Source of the DNA: an uncultured Acidobacteriia bacterium
GTDB taxonomy: Bacteria > Acidobacteriota > Terriglobia > Bryobacterales > Bryobacteraceae
NCBI GenBank assembly: GCA_903900705.1
Contig: CAIUOG010000022.1
Coordinates: forward strand, 1 to 64,000
DNA: 64,000 bases
Direction of reading: 5' to 3'
Shown here: positions 41,276 to 48,633 of the stretch, in pieces
Numbering within the stretch: the first letter of the stretch is position 1
Layout: each line of letters begins with the position of its first letter
Notes under the pieces: model-generated
Told to the model about the DNA's origin: nothing
Database searches by the model: none
What the model saw: only the letters and a program-made list of their open reading frames with translations
Translations under genes and position numbers: made by a program

Positions 41276-42296
41276 TGAGAACGGCGCGGAAACGGACCTT
41301 GCCGCTCATCATATGGGCGTAGGCTTCGGCCACGTTTTCGAGCGGAAACGCTTCATTCATGCTGCGCACTCCGGTGAGTGAACTGAAGGCCAGCGTATCC
41401 TGGGAGTCCATGGAAGTACCGGAATACCAGCCCTTCACGGAGCGGTTCGCGGTGAGCAGGAAGATGGGAGGGACGGTGAATGGCTCCGCCGCGCCGAGCG
41501 TCAACAGGGTACCGCCGGTGCCCAGTCCGCCGATGACCGCGGCCATGGCCTCGCCGCTGGTCACGGTCGCCAGAATCACCTTTGCGCCGCCGAGATCTTT
41601 GAGCGCCTGCGCGGGGTCGCCCGCCGAACTGTCGATGTAGTGCCACGCGCCCAGCTTGCGGGCCAGAGCTTCTTTGTCCGCGCCGCGAGCGATGGCGACG
41701 GTTCGAAAGCCCATTTTGACGGCAAATTGCACGCCCAGATGGCCCAGGCCGCCCAGGCCCAGCACGGCCACCAGTTCACCGGGCCGCGCGCCGGAATTGC
41801 GCAGCGCGTTGAAGGTGGTCACGCCGGCGCACATCAGCGGCGCCGCTTCCACGGCGGAAAGGTCTTCCGGCAGACGCGCGAGCGCCGTGGCGGATGCAAC
41901 CATGTAATCGGCATAACCGCCATCGCTGGTAACGCCGGTGATGGCGTGCACGTTCTCACACGCAAAGAAGTTGCCCTTGCGGCATTCGTCGCAATACGAG
42001 CAATAGCCACCATTCCAGCCCACGCCGACACGCTCGCCCACCTGCCAGCCGGTCACTCCCGATCCCAGCGCATCAATCACGCCGGCCACTTCGTGTCCGG
42101 GGATACGCGGATAGGTGATCCAGGGGAAGGCGCCTTCCACCGTCAGGCTGTCGCTGTGGCAAACGCCGCAAGCCTGTACTTTGATCCGGACCTGCCCCGC
42201 TGCTGGTTCCGGAATATCCACCTGCGCCACTTTGAGCGCCCCGTGAGGAGCGGCAATCTGTACCGCACGCATTTTCTTCGAATTGAGTTCCGCCAC
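41265..42296 (-). CDS. Zinc-dependent alcohol dehydrogenase
   Basis: 343-residue medium-chain dehydrogenase. Catalytic zinc site: C-G-V-C-H-S-D with G-H-E-V-A-G; structural zinc cysteines in the lobe G-Y-C-S-Y-C-D-E-C-R-K-G-N-F-F-A-C; NAD(P) fold G-L-G-G-L-G-H-L-G-V. The pattern resembles AdhA/AdhP-like enzymes with broad alcohol or aldehyde substrates. Followed upstream (29 bases) by the cyclophilin gene on the same strand, so it may be read as the last gene of the lptD-ppi unit; functional link not evident. Confidence 0.88.
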   Translation of the reverse strand: MAELNSKKMRAVQIAAPHGALKVAQVDIPEPAAGQVRIKVQACGVCHSDSLTVEGAFPWITYPRIPGHEVAGVIDALGSGVTGWQVGERVGVGWNGGYCSYCDECRKGNFFACENVHAITGVTSDGGYADYMVASATALARLPEDLSAVEAAPLMCAGVTTFNALRNSGARPGELVAVLGLGGLGHLGVQFAVKMGFRTVAIARGADKEALARKLGAWHYIDSSAGDPAQALKDLGGAKVILATVTSGEAMAAVIGGLGTGGTLLTLGAAEPFTVPPIFLLTANRSVKGWYSGTSMDSQDTLAFSSLTGVRSMNEAFPLENVAEAYAHMMSGKVRFRAVLTME

Positions 42297-42325
42297 GTTG
42301 ATCTCCAGTAGAAAGGGATGAGTGG

Positions 42326-43399
42326 TTAGTTCGGATCGACCGTTGTTTCCAAAACTTCCAGACGCCGCTTCGGGCTTTCGCCGTCCACTTCTTCCTTCTC
42401 GAAGGCATCCAGAACCTCCAGACCCTCCACCACGCGCCCGAATGCCGAGTACTTTGCGTCCAGATGCGGCGCATCTCCCAACATCAGGAAGAACGATGTG
42501 GTGGCGGAATCCGGGTCATCGGTGCGGGCCATCGAAACGATGCCTTTGGTGTGCTTCACGTCGGTCCGAAACTCGCCTTTTATTGGATGCACCCAGCGAT
42601 CAGCGGGATGCGCCTGCGCGCCAACCCTGCTGCCTTCCATGCCGCCCTGTGCGACAAAACCCCGCACCACGCGGTGAAAGGAAGTGCCGTTGTACCAGCC
42701 GGTGGAGGCGAGCATGAGGAAGTTGCGCACGTGGTTCGGCGCCCAGTCCGGCTCCATTTTGATTTTGATGGTCCCGAGCGTGGTCTTCATCGTGACCGTC
42801 TTCCGCATCTCGTCCGGGGTGGCGTGAACCCAGGGCTCCACCTTCTTCTTTTCGATGGTGACGCTGAGAATCCTGACTGGCTTGTCGGTAAATCCGTTAT
42901 CGCCGGCGGGCGCCTGCGAGATCTTCTCCACCACGTCCATGCCTTCGTTGACAATGCCAAACGTGGAGAACTTGCCATCGAGCGGCGGTTGCGGATAGAC
43001 CACGACGAAGAACTGGCTGCCATCGCTGTCGGGCTTATCCGGGATGCGCACGGTGGAGACCACGCCACGCTCATGCTTCAGGTCACTGTACTCGCCCTTC
43101 AGCAGATTCAGGCCACCGGTGCCCCAGAGGTTTTTGGGAGTCTTCGGATCTTTAAGCAGCGGGTCGCCCCCCTGAATGATGCCGTTGGCAACGACGCGAA
43201 AGAACGCGCTGCCATCGTAGTAGCCCTCGCGGGCGCGCCGGATGAACTGTTCCACATGCTTCGGCGCCTTGTCGTTCGCGAAGGCGAAGCGGAAGGTGCC
43301 GAGTTCGGTTTTCACGACGGCTTCCAATTCTTCCGGAGGCTGCGCCAGCCCGGTCACAGCCGTGAGGCAGAGCAGAGAAAGGATTCCGGAAAACCGCAT
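42326..43399 (-). CDS. Secreted peptidyl-prolyl isomerase with two cyclophilin domains
   Basis: 357 residues from ATG 43399, with signal peptide M-R-F-S-G-I-L-S-L-L-C-L-T-A-V-T-G-L-A-Q. Two bacterial-type cyclophilin domains follow (about 25-185 and 200-350), with F-F-R-V-V...I-Q-G-G-D-P and F-H-R-V-V-R-G-F-V-A-Q-G-G respectively, and S-Q-F-F-V-V / T-S-F-F-L-M at the active-site strand. The start overlaps the lptD stop as TGATG. Periplasmic PPIases help fold outer-membrane proteins, so coupling to lptD fits a chaperone for LptD or its barrel; that link is inference. Longer upstream starts lie inside lptD and lack signal-peptide character. Confidence 0.85.
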   Translation of the reverse strand: MRFSGILSLLCLTAVTGLAQPPEELEAVVKTELGTFRFAFANDKAPKHVEQFIRRAREGYYDGSAFFRVVANGIIQGGDPLLKDPKTPKNLWGTGGLNLLKGEYSDLKHERGVVSTVRIPDKPDSDGSQFFVVVYPQPPLDGKFSTFGIVNEGMDVVEKISQAPAGDNGFTDKPVRILSVTIEKKKVEPWVHATPDEMRKTVTMKTTLGTIKIKMEPDWAPNHVRNFLMLASTGWYNGTSFHRVVRGFVAQGGMEGSRVGAQAHPADRWVHPIKGEFRTDVKHTKGIVSMARTDDPDSATTSFFLMLGDAPHLDAKYSAFGRVVEGLEVLDAFEKEEVDGESPKRRLEVLETTVDPN

Positions 43400-45759
43400 C
43401 AGAAAAGTCGCTCCTGTTTCTTGAGTGTTCCCACGGTGCCGAGGTTGGCGATGGAGAACGACACCAGTGGCACCGTTTCGTTTCGCGTGCCGAAGTTCAG
43501 CCGGCGAAGCTGGAAGCTCAGACCGCAGCAATCCGTGTTGTAAGTCACCTGCGCAATACCGAAGTCGAGATGCCCCAGGCGGTAGTCGTAAACCATGGAG
43601 AAAGCGCCGTTGATGCCCTTGCGGTTGGGGTCGCCGTAGCCAAACGTGGTGCGGAACTGGTTGGCGGGCGGCGCAACCAGCGGGTCCGGACGAACCTGAT
43701 CGCTGCCGGCCGAGAAGAAGTACCGCTTTACGCGCACGTCAGCGGAGAGGATGCTGTTGACGAAGCGCTGCAGCAGAGGATCATAGTCGGTTTCCCAGAT
43801 GAAGCCGATGCCGTTCTTCGGATTGCTGCGCATAACGGCCACCACGGGCGAATAGCCGCGCGGACCATTCAGAAAACTGTAGCCAGTGAGATCCAGGGAA
43901 GTCGCCAGAACATTGCGCTGCCCGGCGTTGACGGCGCCACCAAAAAACGGGTCGAAATAGCGCTTCTGGAACAGTTCGAGGGTGAAGATTTCGCGCACGT
44001 CATCGCCCTTTTTCGCATACAGGCGGTTGATGAGACCCACTTCCACTTCGTTGGTATCGGAAAGCAGATCCAGCGGGTCAAAACGCAGGGTATCGGCAAA
44101 CTTCACCACATTCGAAACGTATTTGTAATTCGCCCGGACTTCGATGGTGTGCTTCAGCTTGTCACCCAGAAAGGTCTTGCGGTTGTAAATGCGTTCCACC
44201 GTGGGCAGGATCAGCTGAATATTGAACTCCGGCGCGGTGCGGTTGAGGTTCTGGCTGCTCACGGCATTGTTCTGGAAGCTCTGGCCGTAGAACGTCTCGT
44301 GCAACGTGAAGCTGGGGAGAAGGTTGATGCCCTTCAGACGGAAAGCGGTTGTGAGAGTGGGCTCAAAATCCCCGCGCGAACTGAACTGGCTGGTCTGATA
44401 GAAGTTGCTGAGAGGCGTGCCCTCCGGCCGGGGCTGAGCCCGATAGTTGAGGCCATAACTGCTGTCAAAGGAGAGCCAGAGAGGCAGCGCGCCCTTCACG
44501 ATCTGTCGGTCCCGGCTGTTGAGATCGAATTCCGGAAACTTACGGAGGATGATCGAGTTGCCGGGCGTGGCATCTTCAAAGTTCTCCGTTCGCGTGACGG
44601 CGGCGCTGAAGTTGTAATAGCTGAAGTTCTTTTCGACCGAGCCCGAAGAGTGCGTTTCCGAGAAGATCGCTTCCGAGAAGGATTCCGTGAATTGCTGCCG
44701 GAACGCGAGGGAACTGATGAAGTTGATGTTGCCTCTCGCAATCCAGCCATTGCCAAATTCCGTCTTGCCGGTCCCGGTGACGCTGTACCCCGGAGCTTTA
44801 ATCAGCGTGCTCCCCTGCAATACGCCGCGGTCCTGCACGCCGTAGAAGATCAGGTTGAAATCCGTCTTCTGCGTGGGCTTGCCCCGGAAATCGACGTGGT
44901 GCGCCACGCCGCGCGCGCTGAAGTCCTGGAAGATGTAGGTGAGGTCCAGGCTGCGGCTGATGGCCAGGTAATAGCCGGTGGCAAACATCCAGCCGCGCTG
45001 GTTGCTGTGGGCGAAGTTCGGCGTCAGAATCCCGCTCTTGCGCGGCTCTTTTTTCAGCGATTTGTAGAAATAGGGGAAGTAGAAGGCCGGAATTTTACGG
45101 AGTCGGTAGACGGCCTTGTGCGCAATGGCGCGGTCGTCCGGCACGATGTCGAACTTGTCGCTGTGCATGGTCCACCAGGGGTTGGGCATCGCACAGTCGG
45201 TGATGAAACCTTCATGCAGAATATAGCGGTCTTCCAGTTTGTCCGCCCACTCCCCTTCAAAATAGAAAGGCGCCTGGGTGGTCAGCACGCCGGGCCGGGC
45301 TACCACCTTGGTCTGCGTGTAGCCGCGGACCTTGCTGAACTTGCCACGTTCCGTTTCGGTATTGTATTCGGCCGAATCGCAGTAGATCACTTCGTGCTGG
45401 TCGTAATTGCGGTAGTAGACGTGGCCGTGCGCGGTGAAGATGCCGGTCTCCTCGTCATAATCCGCAACGTCGGATTTAAACGTGGCGTTGTGCAGTTCCA
45501 CCACCACCTCACCTTCCAGGTGATACACGCCGTTTTCAGAAACCTGTTTGTCGCGCGCACTGATTATGTAGTCGCCTTTAGCGGGCGCATCGGGCCGGGG
45601 AACGGGGATCCGGAAGTCGGGACGCTCCACCACGGCGAAGTTGCTTGCGGCTGGTTGAGGAAGGGCGGGAGCCACATTTTCGGCTGCTCCGGGAGTTCTG
45701 CTTAATTGGGGTGACGCAAATTGCGCCGCAGCCAATAAAATCAAGGTTGAAACGCACAT
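43399..45759 (-). CDS. lptD: LPS-assembly outer-membrane protein LptD
   Basis: About 786 residues. After a signal peptide (M-C-V-S-T-L-I-L-L-A-A-A-Q) comes the OstA/LptA-like beta-jelly-roll (about residues 60-200; Y-I-I-S-A-R-D-K-Q-V, D-V-A-D-Y-D-E-E-T-G, E-V-I-Y-C-D-S-A-E-Y), then the beta-barrel domain, with R-K-I-P-A-F-Y-F-P-Y-F and R-K-S-G-I-L-T-P-N as LptD marks. It inserts lipopolysaccharide into the outer leaflet with LptE. Start chosen at ATG 45759 before the signal peptide; an in-frame TTG at 45840 would add 27 residues. Only one Cys pair region is visible, so disulphide pairing may differ from E. coli. Confidence 0.85.
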   Translation of the reverse strand: MCVSTLILLAAAQFASPQLSRTPGAAENVAPALPQPAASNFAVVERPDFRIPVPRPDAPAKGDYIISARDKQVSENGVYHLEGEVVVELHNATFKSDVADYDEETGIFTAHGHVYYRNYDQHEVIYCDSAEYNTETERGKFSKVRGYTQTKVVARPGVLTTQAPFYFEGEWADKLEDRYILHEGFITDCAMPNPWWTMHSDKFDIVPDDRAIAHKAVYRLRKIPAFYFPYFYKSLKKEPRKSGILTPNFAHSNQRGWMFATGYYLAISRSLDLTYIFQDFSARGVAHHVDFRGKPTQKTDFNLIFYGVQDRGVLQGSTLIKAPGYSVTGTGKTEFGNGWIARGNINFISSLAFRQQFTESFSEAIFSETHSSGSVEKNFSYYNFSAAVTRTENFEDATPGNSIILRKFPEFDLNSRDRQIVKGALPLWLSFDSSYGLNYRAQPRPEGTPLSNFYQTSQFSSRGDFEPTLTTAFRLKGINLLPSFTLHETFYGQSFQNNAVSSQNLNRTAPEFNIQLILPTVERIYNRKTFLGDKLKHTIEVRANYKYVSNVVKFADTLRFDPLDLLSDTNEVEVGLINRLYAKKGDDVREIFTLELFQKRYFDPFFGGAVNAGQRNVLATSLDLTGYSFLNGPRGYSPVVAVMRSNPKNGIGFIWETDYDPLLQRFVNSILSADVRVKRYFFSAGSDQVRPDPLVAPPANQFRTTFGYGDPNRKGINGAFSMVYDYRLGHLDFGIAQVTYNTDCCGLSFQLRRLNFGTRNETVPLVSFSIANLGTVGTLKKQERLF

Positions 45760-45911
45760 ACGCCGCGCAGTTTTCCCGTGACATGGCGCGCCGTTTGTGT
45801 TACTCAGAGTTATAGGGAGATTGCGAAAAAACAGTCTCAATTGGCAACCCTAGCACGGCATAAGTAACGTGGCAACCCAAAGGCGTTAAAAGGACTCACA
45901 AAGGTAAAGAG

Positions 45912-46844
45912 ATGCACTGCAAACATTGTGGTTTCGCAAATGGTGAAGACGACCATCGGTGTCTTCGCTGTGGGCGGCGTCTCACCGGAATTGTGATTGC
46001 CGCGCCGCCCGGCTATTCGGGAGCAAACGCCCTCGCGGTGGCGCCCGCGTTTGACGCGAACGAGACGCAGGATATTGTCCCTCCGGTAACCGCGCAGGGT
46101 CCGGAGACCACGCGCCAGCGCGCCACGCAGCCCGGGCTTTTTGCCGGCAGTGACCAGAAGGTGATTCCGTTCGATCAGATTCAGCGCCACGTGACGGCCC
46201 GCAGCGCACCAGTCCAGGCTCCGCCCACGTTTGGTGCTTCGCCGCTGAACCCGCCCGCTCCCCCGCGTACCACGGTGACGCGTCCCTCGGCCCGCAAGGC
46301 AGCCAGTCCCGGAATGGAACAGGGCTCACTGGACTTCCCGGCGGCGCCGGCGCGGAAAGGCAACGAAGTCGCCGCTCAGATTGTGTGCGGCCAGACGGTG
46401 GCAACCCCCCAGCACCGCAGCTTCGCCGCCGCGGTGGACGCGTCGATGATCCTGCTGGCGTTCGGGGCGTTCTGCCTCATCGTCGAAGTGACCGGCGCCG
46501 GATTCGGGACCGGAAAACTCTTCTCGCTGATGCTCGGCGGTTGTTTCGTCCTGATTTCATTGTTCTACGGCCTGATCTGGGCACTGGCTTCGCGCGAAAC
46601 CTTCGGCATGCAGTACTCCGATCTGAAACTCATCACCTTCGACGGAGTGCCGCTCGATTCCCGCAGCCGCGCCGTGCGTTTCGCCGCTACCTGGCTGAGC
46701 TTCTGTTCGGGCGGACTCGGGATTGTCTGGGCTGTGGCGGACGAGGAAAATCTCACCTGGCACGACCACATCTCGAAGACTTTCCCGACCTTCCGCGACG
46801 CTCCGAGCCATCCGCAGGCTCCGCCGTTCCGCCCCGGCCGGTAA
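45912..46844 (+). CDS. RDD-family membrane protein with N-terminal zinc ribbon
   Basis: 310 residues. N terminus C-K-H-C-G...C-L-R-C-G is a four-cysteine zinc ribbon. A low-complexity Pro/Ala linker of about 120 residues follows, then the RDD domain (A-A-V-D-A-S-M-I-L-L, S-R-E-T-F-G-M-Q-Y-S-D-L, ending W-H-D-H-I-S-K-T) with about three TM helices. RDD proteins are small membrane proteins, some acting as ion exchangers. Divergent from lptD with about 150 bases between. Function not known. Confidence 0.78.
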   Translation: MHCKHCGFANGEDDHRCLRCGRRLTGIVIAAPPGYSGANALAVAPAFDANETQDIVPPVTAQGPETTRQRATQPGLFAGSDQKVIPFDQIQRHVTARSAPVQAPPTFGASPLNPPAPPRTTVTRPSARKAASPGMEQGSLDFPAAPARKGNEVAAQIVCGQTVATPQHRSFAAAVDASMILLAFGAFCLIVEVTGAGFGTGKLFSLMLGGCFVLISLFYGLIWALASRETFGMQYSDLKLITFDGVPLDSRSRAVRFAATWLSFCSGGLGIVWAVADEENLTWHDHISKTFPTFRDAPSHPQAPPFRPGR

Positions 46845-46849
46845 GCGGG

Positions 46850-47494
46850 CTACAGCTCTTTCACCCGGATATTCCGGAACTCCACATGCGAACCGTGTCC
46901 CAGAAAGCCGATATGGCCGGACGGACGCGCCAGACCCGGATGCTTTTCGAGAACCTTCGGCTCTTTGACGATGCTCAGGTCCGCATCCAGAATGATCACG
47001 CCGTTCAGCTTGATGGTGATGCGGCGGCCATTGGCGGTGATCTCTTCCTCATTCCATTCGCCCAGCGGCTTGCGGAAACCCGTGCGCGCCGGAATCACGT
47101 CGTAAACAGAGCCGTGGTACTGCTCCGGGCGGATCTGCCCTTTGTACATGGCGTCGCCATCGTCCAGAATCTGGATCTCCATGCCCTTGTAAGCGGCGTC
47201 GCCTTCGTAAGGCGCGCGGATTCCCACGCCGTTGTTGGCGCCGGCGGTCAACTTGAACTCGAAACGAAATACGAAGTTTCCGTATTCCTTCTCCGTGAAA
47301 AGATTCCCCCCGCCTTCCTTCGGACAGATGATGGTATCGCCTTCCACCACGTAACCCGGCCCATGACCGCCCACCAGTTTCCAGCCCTGGAGCGTTTTGC
47401 CGTCAAAAAGCTGGTGAAACCCGGGCTCGTCGGCCCCGAAAAGGAATCCGGCCGAGGCCGTCAGCACCAGTGCGCTGAGTCGCAAAAATCTCAT
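46850..47494 (-). CDS. Secreted DUF1080 protein (second copy)
   Basis: 214 residues with signal peptide [16 protein letters not shown]. The domain starts [13 protein letters not shown] and includes N-N-G-V-G-I-R-A-P and the closing [11 protein letters not shown], like the copy at 7263-8060 but without an extended Tat-like leader. Probably a periplasmic or surface glycoside-related hydrolase fold; substrate unknown. Starts 56 bases from the divergent SRPBCC gene. Confidence 0.82.
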   Translation of the reverse strand: MRFLRLSALVLTASAGFLFGADEPGFHQLFDGKTLQGWKLVGGHGPGYVVEGDTIICPKEGGGNLFTEKEYGNFVFRFEFKLTAGANNGVGIRAPYEGDAAYKGMEIQILDDGDAMYKGQIRPEQYHGSVYDVIPARTGFRKPLGEWNEEEITANGRRITIKLNGVIILDADLSIVKEPKVLEKHPGLARPSGHIGFLGHGSHVEFRNIRVKEL

Positions 47495-47550
47495 GAACAG
47501 AACTCTATCGCACGCGTCTTCAATGCGCTATCAATAGATTAGATTCCTCA

Positions 47551-48162
47551 ATGGCGAATCCCTATCATTTCATCACCCGGTGGCGGGTGAAAGGCACGGC
47601 GGAGGAGGTCTTCGGGATCCTCAGTCAGCCGCTCGATTACCCTCGCTGGTGGCCGTCCGTCTACCTGACGATTCGGGAACTTGCGCCCGGCGACCAGGAT
47701 GGCCGCGGACGCCGTATCAGCCTGCTGACCAAAGGCTGGCTGCCCTATCGGTTGCGCTGGGAAGCTTCCACCCTCGACTCGCGGCGTCCGAACCGCATCG
47801 CCATTCAGGCCACGGGCGATTTCGAAGGCCGCGGGATCTGGTCGATTGTGGCGGATGGCGCGTTTGTGGATATCACCTTCGACTGGAAACTCTCCGCCGA
47901 AAAGCCCCTGCTGCGTTGGCTGACGCCGCTTTTGCGGCCCGCCTTTGAAGCCAATCACCGCTGGGCGATGGAGCAGGGTCGGCGCAGTCTCGAACTGGAA
48001 CTGGCGCGTTGCCATGCGGAGACGGTGGAGGAGATGAACTCCATCCCCGCGCCGCAAGGCCCGCAGGAGCTTTGGAATCAAGCGATTGCAACGGGCACGG
48101 TACTCGCGGCGGGCGTGGTCGCCGGGTTGCTCGCGACACACGAAGCCACGCCTGCAAAATAA
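47551..48162 (+). CDS. SRPBCC (START-like) domain protein
   Basis: 203 residues. The N-terminal ~150 residues look like a polyketide-cyclase/SRPBCC fold: V-K-G-T-A-E-E-V-F-G-I-L-S-Q-P at the first strand-helix and W-W-P-S-V-Y after it, with the long C-terminal helix R-W-A-M-E-Q-G-R-R-S-L-E. A possible C-terminal TM (T-V-L-A-A-G-V-V-A-G-L-L-A) suggests membrane attachment. Such proteins bind hydrophobic ligands; no more can be said. Upstream of the structured intergenic region. Confidence 0.7.
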   Translation: MANPYHFITRWRVKGTAEEVFGILSQPLDYPRWWPSVYLTIRELAPGDQDGRGRRISLLTKGWLPYRLRWEASTLDSRRPNRIAIQATGDFEGRGIWSIVADGAFVDITFDWKLSAEKPLLRWLTPLLRPAFEANHRWAMEQGRRSLELELARCHAETVEEMNSIPAPQGPQELWNQAIATGTVLAAGVVAGLLATHEATPAK

Positions 48163-48176
48163 ATTTCATATGCCCC

Positions 48177-48205
48177 TTGCATCTTCTGTAACACGGCGGT
48201 AACGT
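48177..48205 (+). promoter_or_regulatory. Sigma-70-like promoter of the structured intergenic unit
   Basis: TTGCAT and TAACGT separated by 17 bases. Four of six bases match at each hexamer. The nearest downstream feature is the hairpin series ending in a strong terminator. Confidence 0.35.
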
Positions 48206-48451
48206 AAAGGCAGCAGTAGGTTGATAGCAATACAGAGACGCGATTCCGGTCTCTGATTTCTGCAGTCGTTCGTTGGCACGTCGTTTGTAAGGGCGAAGAG
48301 CTGGCCGAGGATTTGTTCAATCTGTTGTTATTCCTTCCTCGGGCGTTCGTCCACCGTCAACCGTAATTCTGCACACGGACAGAGTTTCTCCTGTCTTGCG
48401 GGGCCAGACGTGAGACGCATGTGCTCACTTTCATCACACAGGAGGTAATCA

Positions 48452-48535
48452 CTGAGCATTCCTATAGGTAGTACTACAGAGATGGCCGATGATGTTCTGT
48501 TTGTAGTTGAAAGTGGTCTCCCGACCAGCGGTTAG
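48452..48535 (+). CDS. Possible 27-residue peptide with a near-perfect Shine-Dalgarno and non-standard start
   Basis: AGGAGGT at 48440-48446 leaves six bases to CTG 48452, which opens a frame of 27 codons ending at TAG 48533-48535 (S-I-P-I-G-S-T-T-E-M-A-D-D-V-L-F-V-V-E-S...). ATT 48458 is another possible start and the ATG at 48482 an internal, poorly spaced one. No family is recognised. The unusual start lowers confidence; alternatively the SD-like sequence has a non-coding role. The terminator lies 62 bases after the stop. Confidence 0.25.
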   Translation: MSIPIGSTTEMADDVLFVVESGLPTSG

Positions 48536-48596
48536 TCCAGCTGCAAACCCATCGGCACTAGTGTTTGAGAGCAGTTGTTCGAAAGTTGTAGTCTGA

Positions 48597-48633
48597 GTCC
48601 GGGAACGGTGTTCAAGCCGTTCCCGGACTTTTT
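48597..48633 (+). terminator. Strong rho-independent terminator
   Basis: Twelve-base perfect stem GTCCGGGAACGG (48597-48608) with CCGTTCCCGGAC (48617-48628), an eight-base loop, and five T (48629-48633). It works only on the plus strand; on the minus strand no T run follows. It lies just past the stop codon of the minus-strand esterase, so it ends the plus-strand intergenic unit. Confidence 0.85.

Larger units (their letters stand above)
48163..48632 (+). ncRNA. Structured intergenic transcript candidate (possible ncRNA or leader peptide unit)
   Basis: About 470 bases with no ordinary gene. On the plus strand it contains a sigma-70-like site (TTGCAT 48177-48182, 17-base spacer, TAACGT 48200-48205). 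Hairpins follow: CAGAGAC/GTCTCTG (48233-48255), GACAG/CTGTC (48378-48395) and GTGAG/CTCAC (48410-48428). Then AGGAGGT (48440-48446) in a near-complete anti-Shine-Dalgarno match, and a very strong terminator (48597-48633). Transcription, and whether it makes an RNA or a peptide, are inferred. Confidence 0.45.

Noticed and set aside
48163-48633. tmRNA, RNase P RNA, SRP RNA or tRNA in the structured intergenic region
   Set aside because: I found no tRNA-like acceptor/T-arm ends, no RNase P consensus boxes and no SRP helix 8 tetraloop sequence; only hairpins and a terminator.
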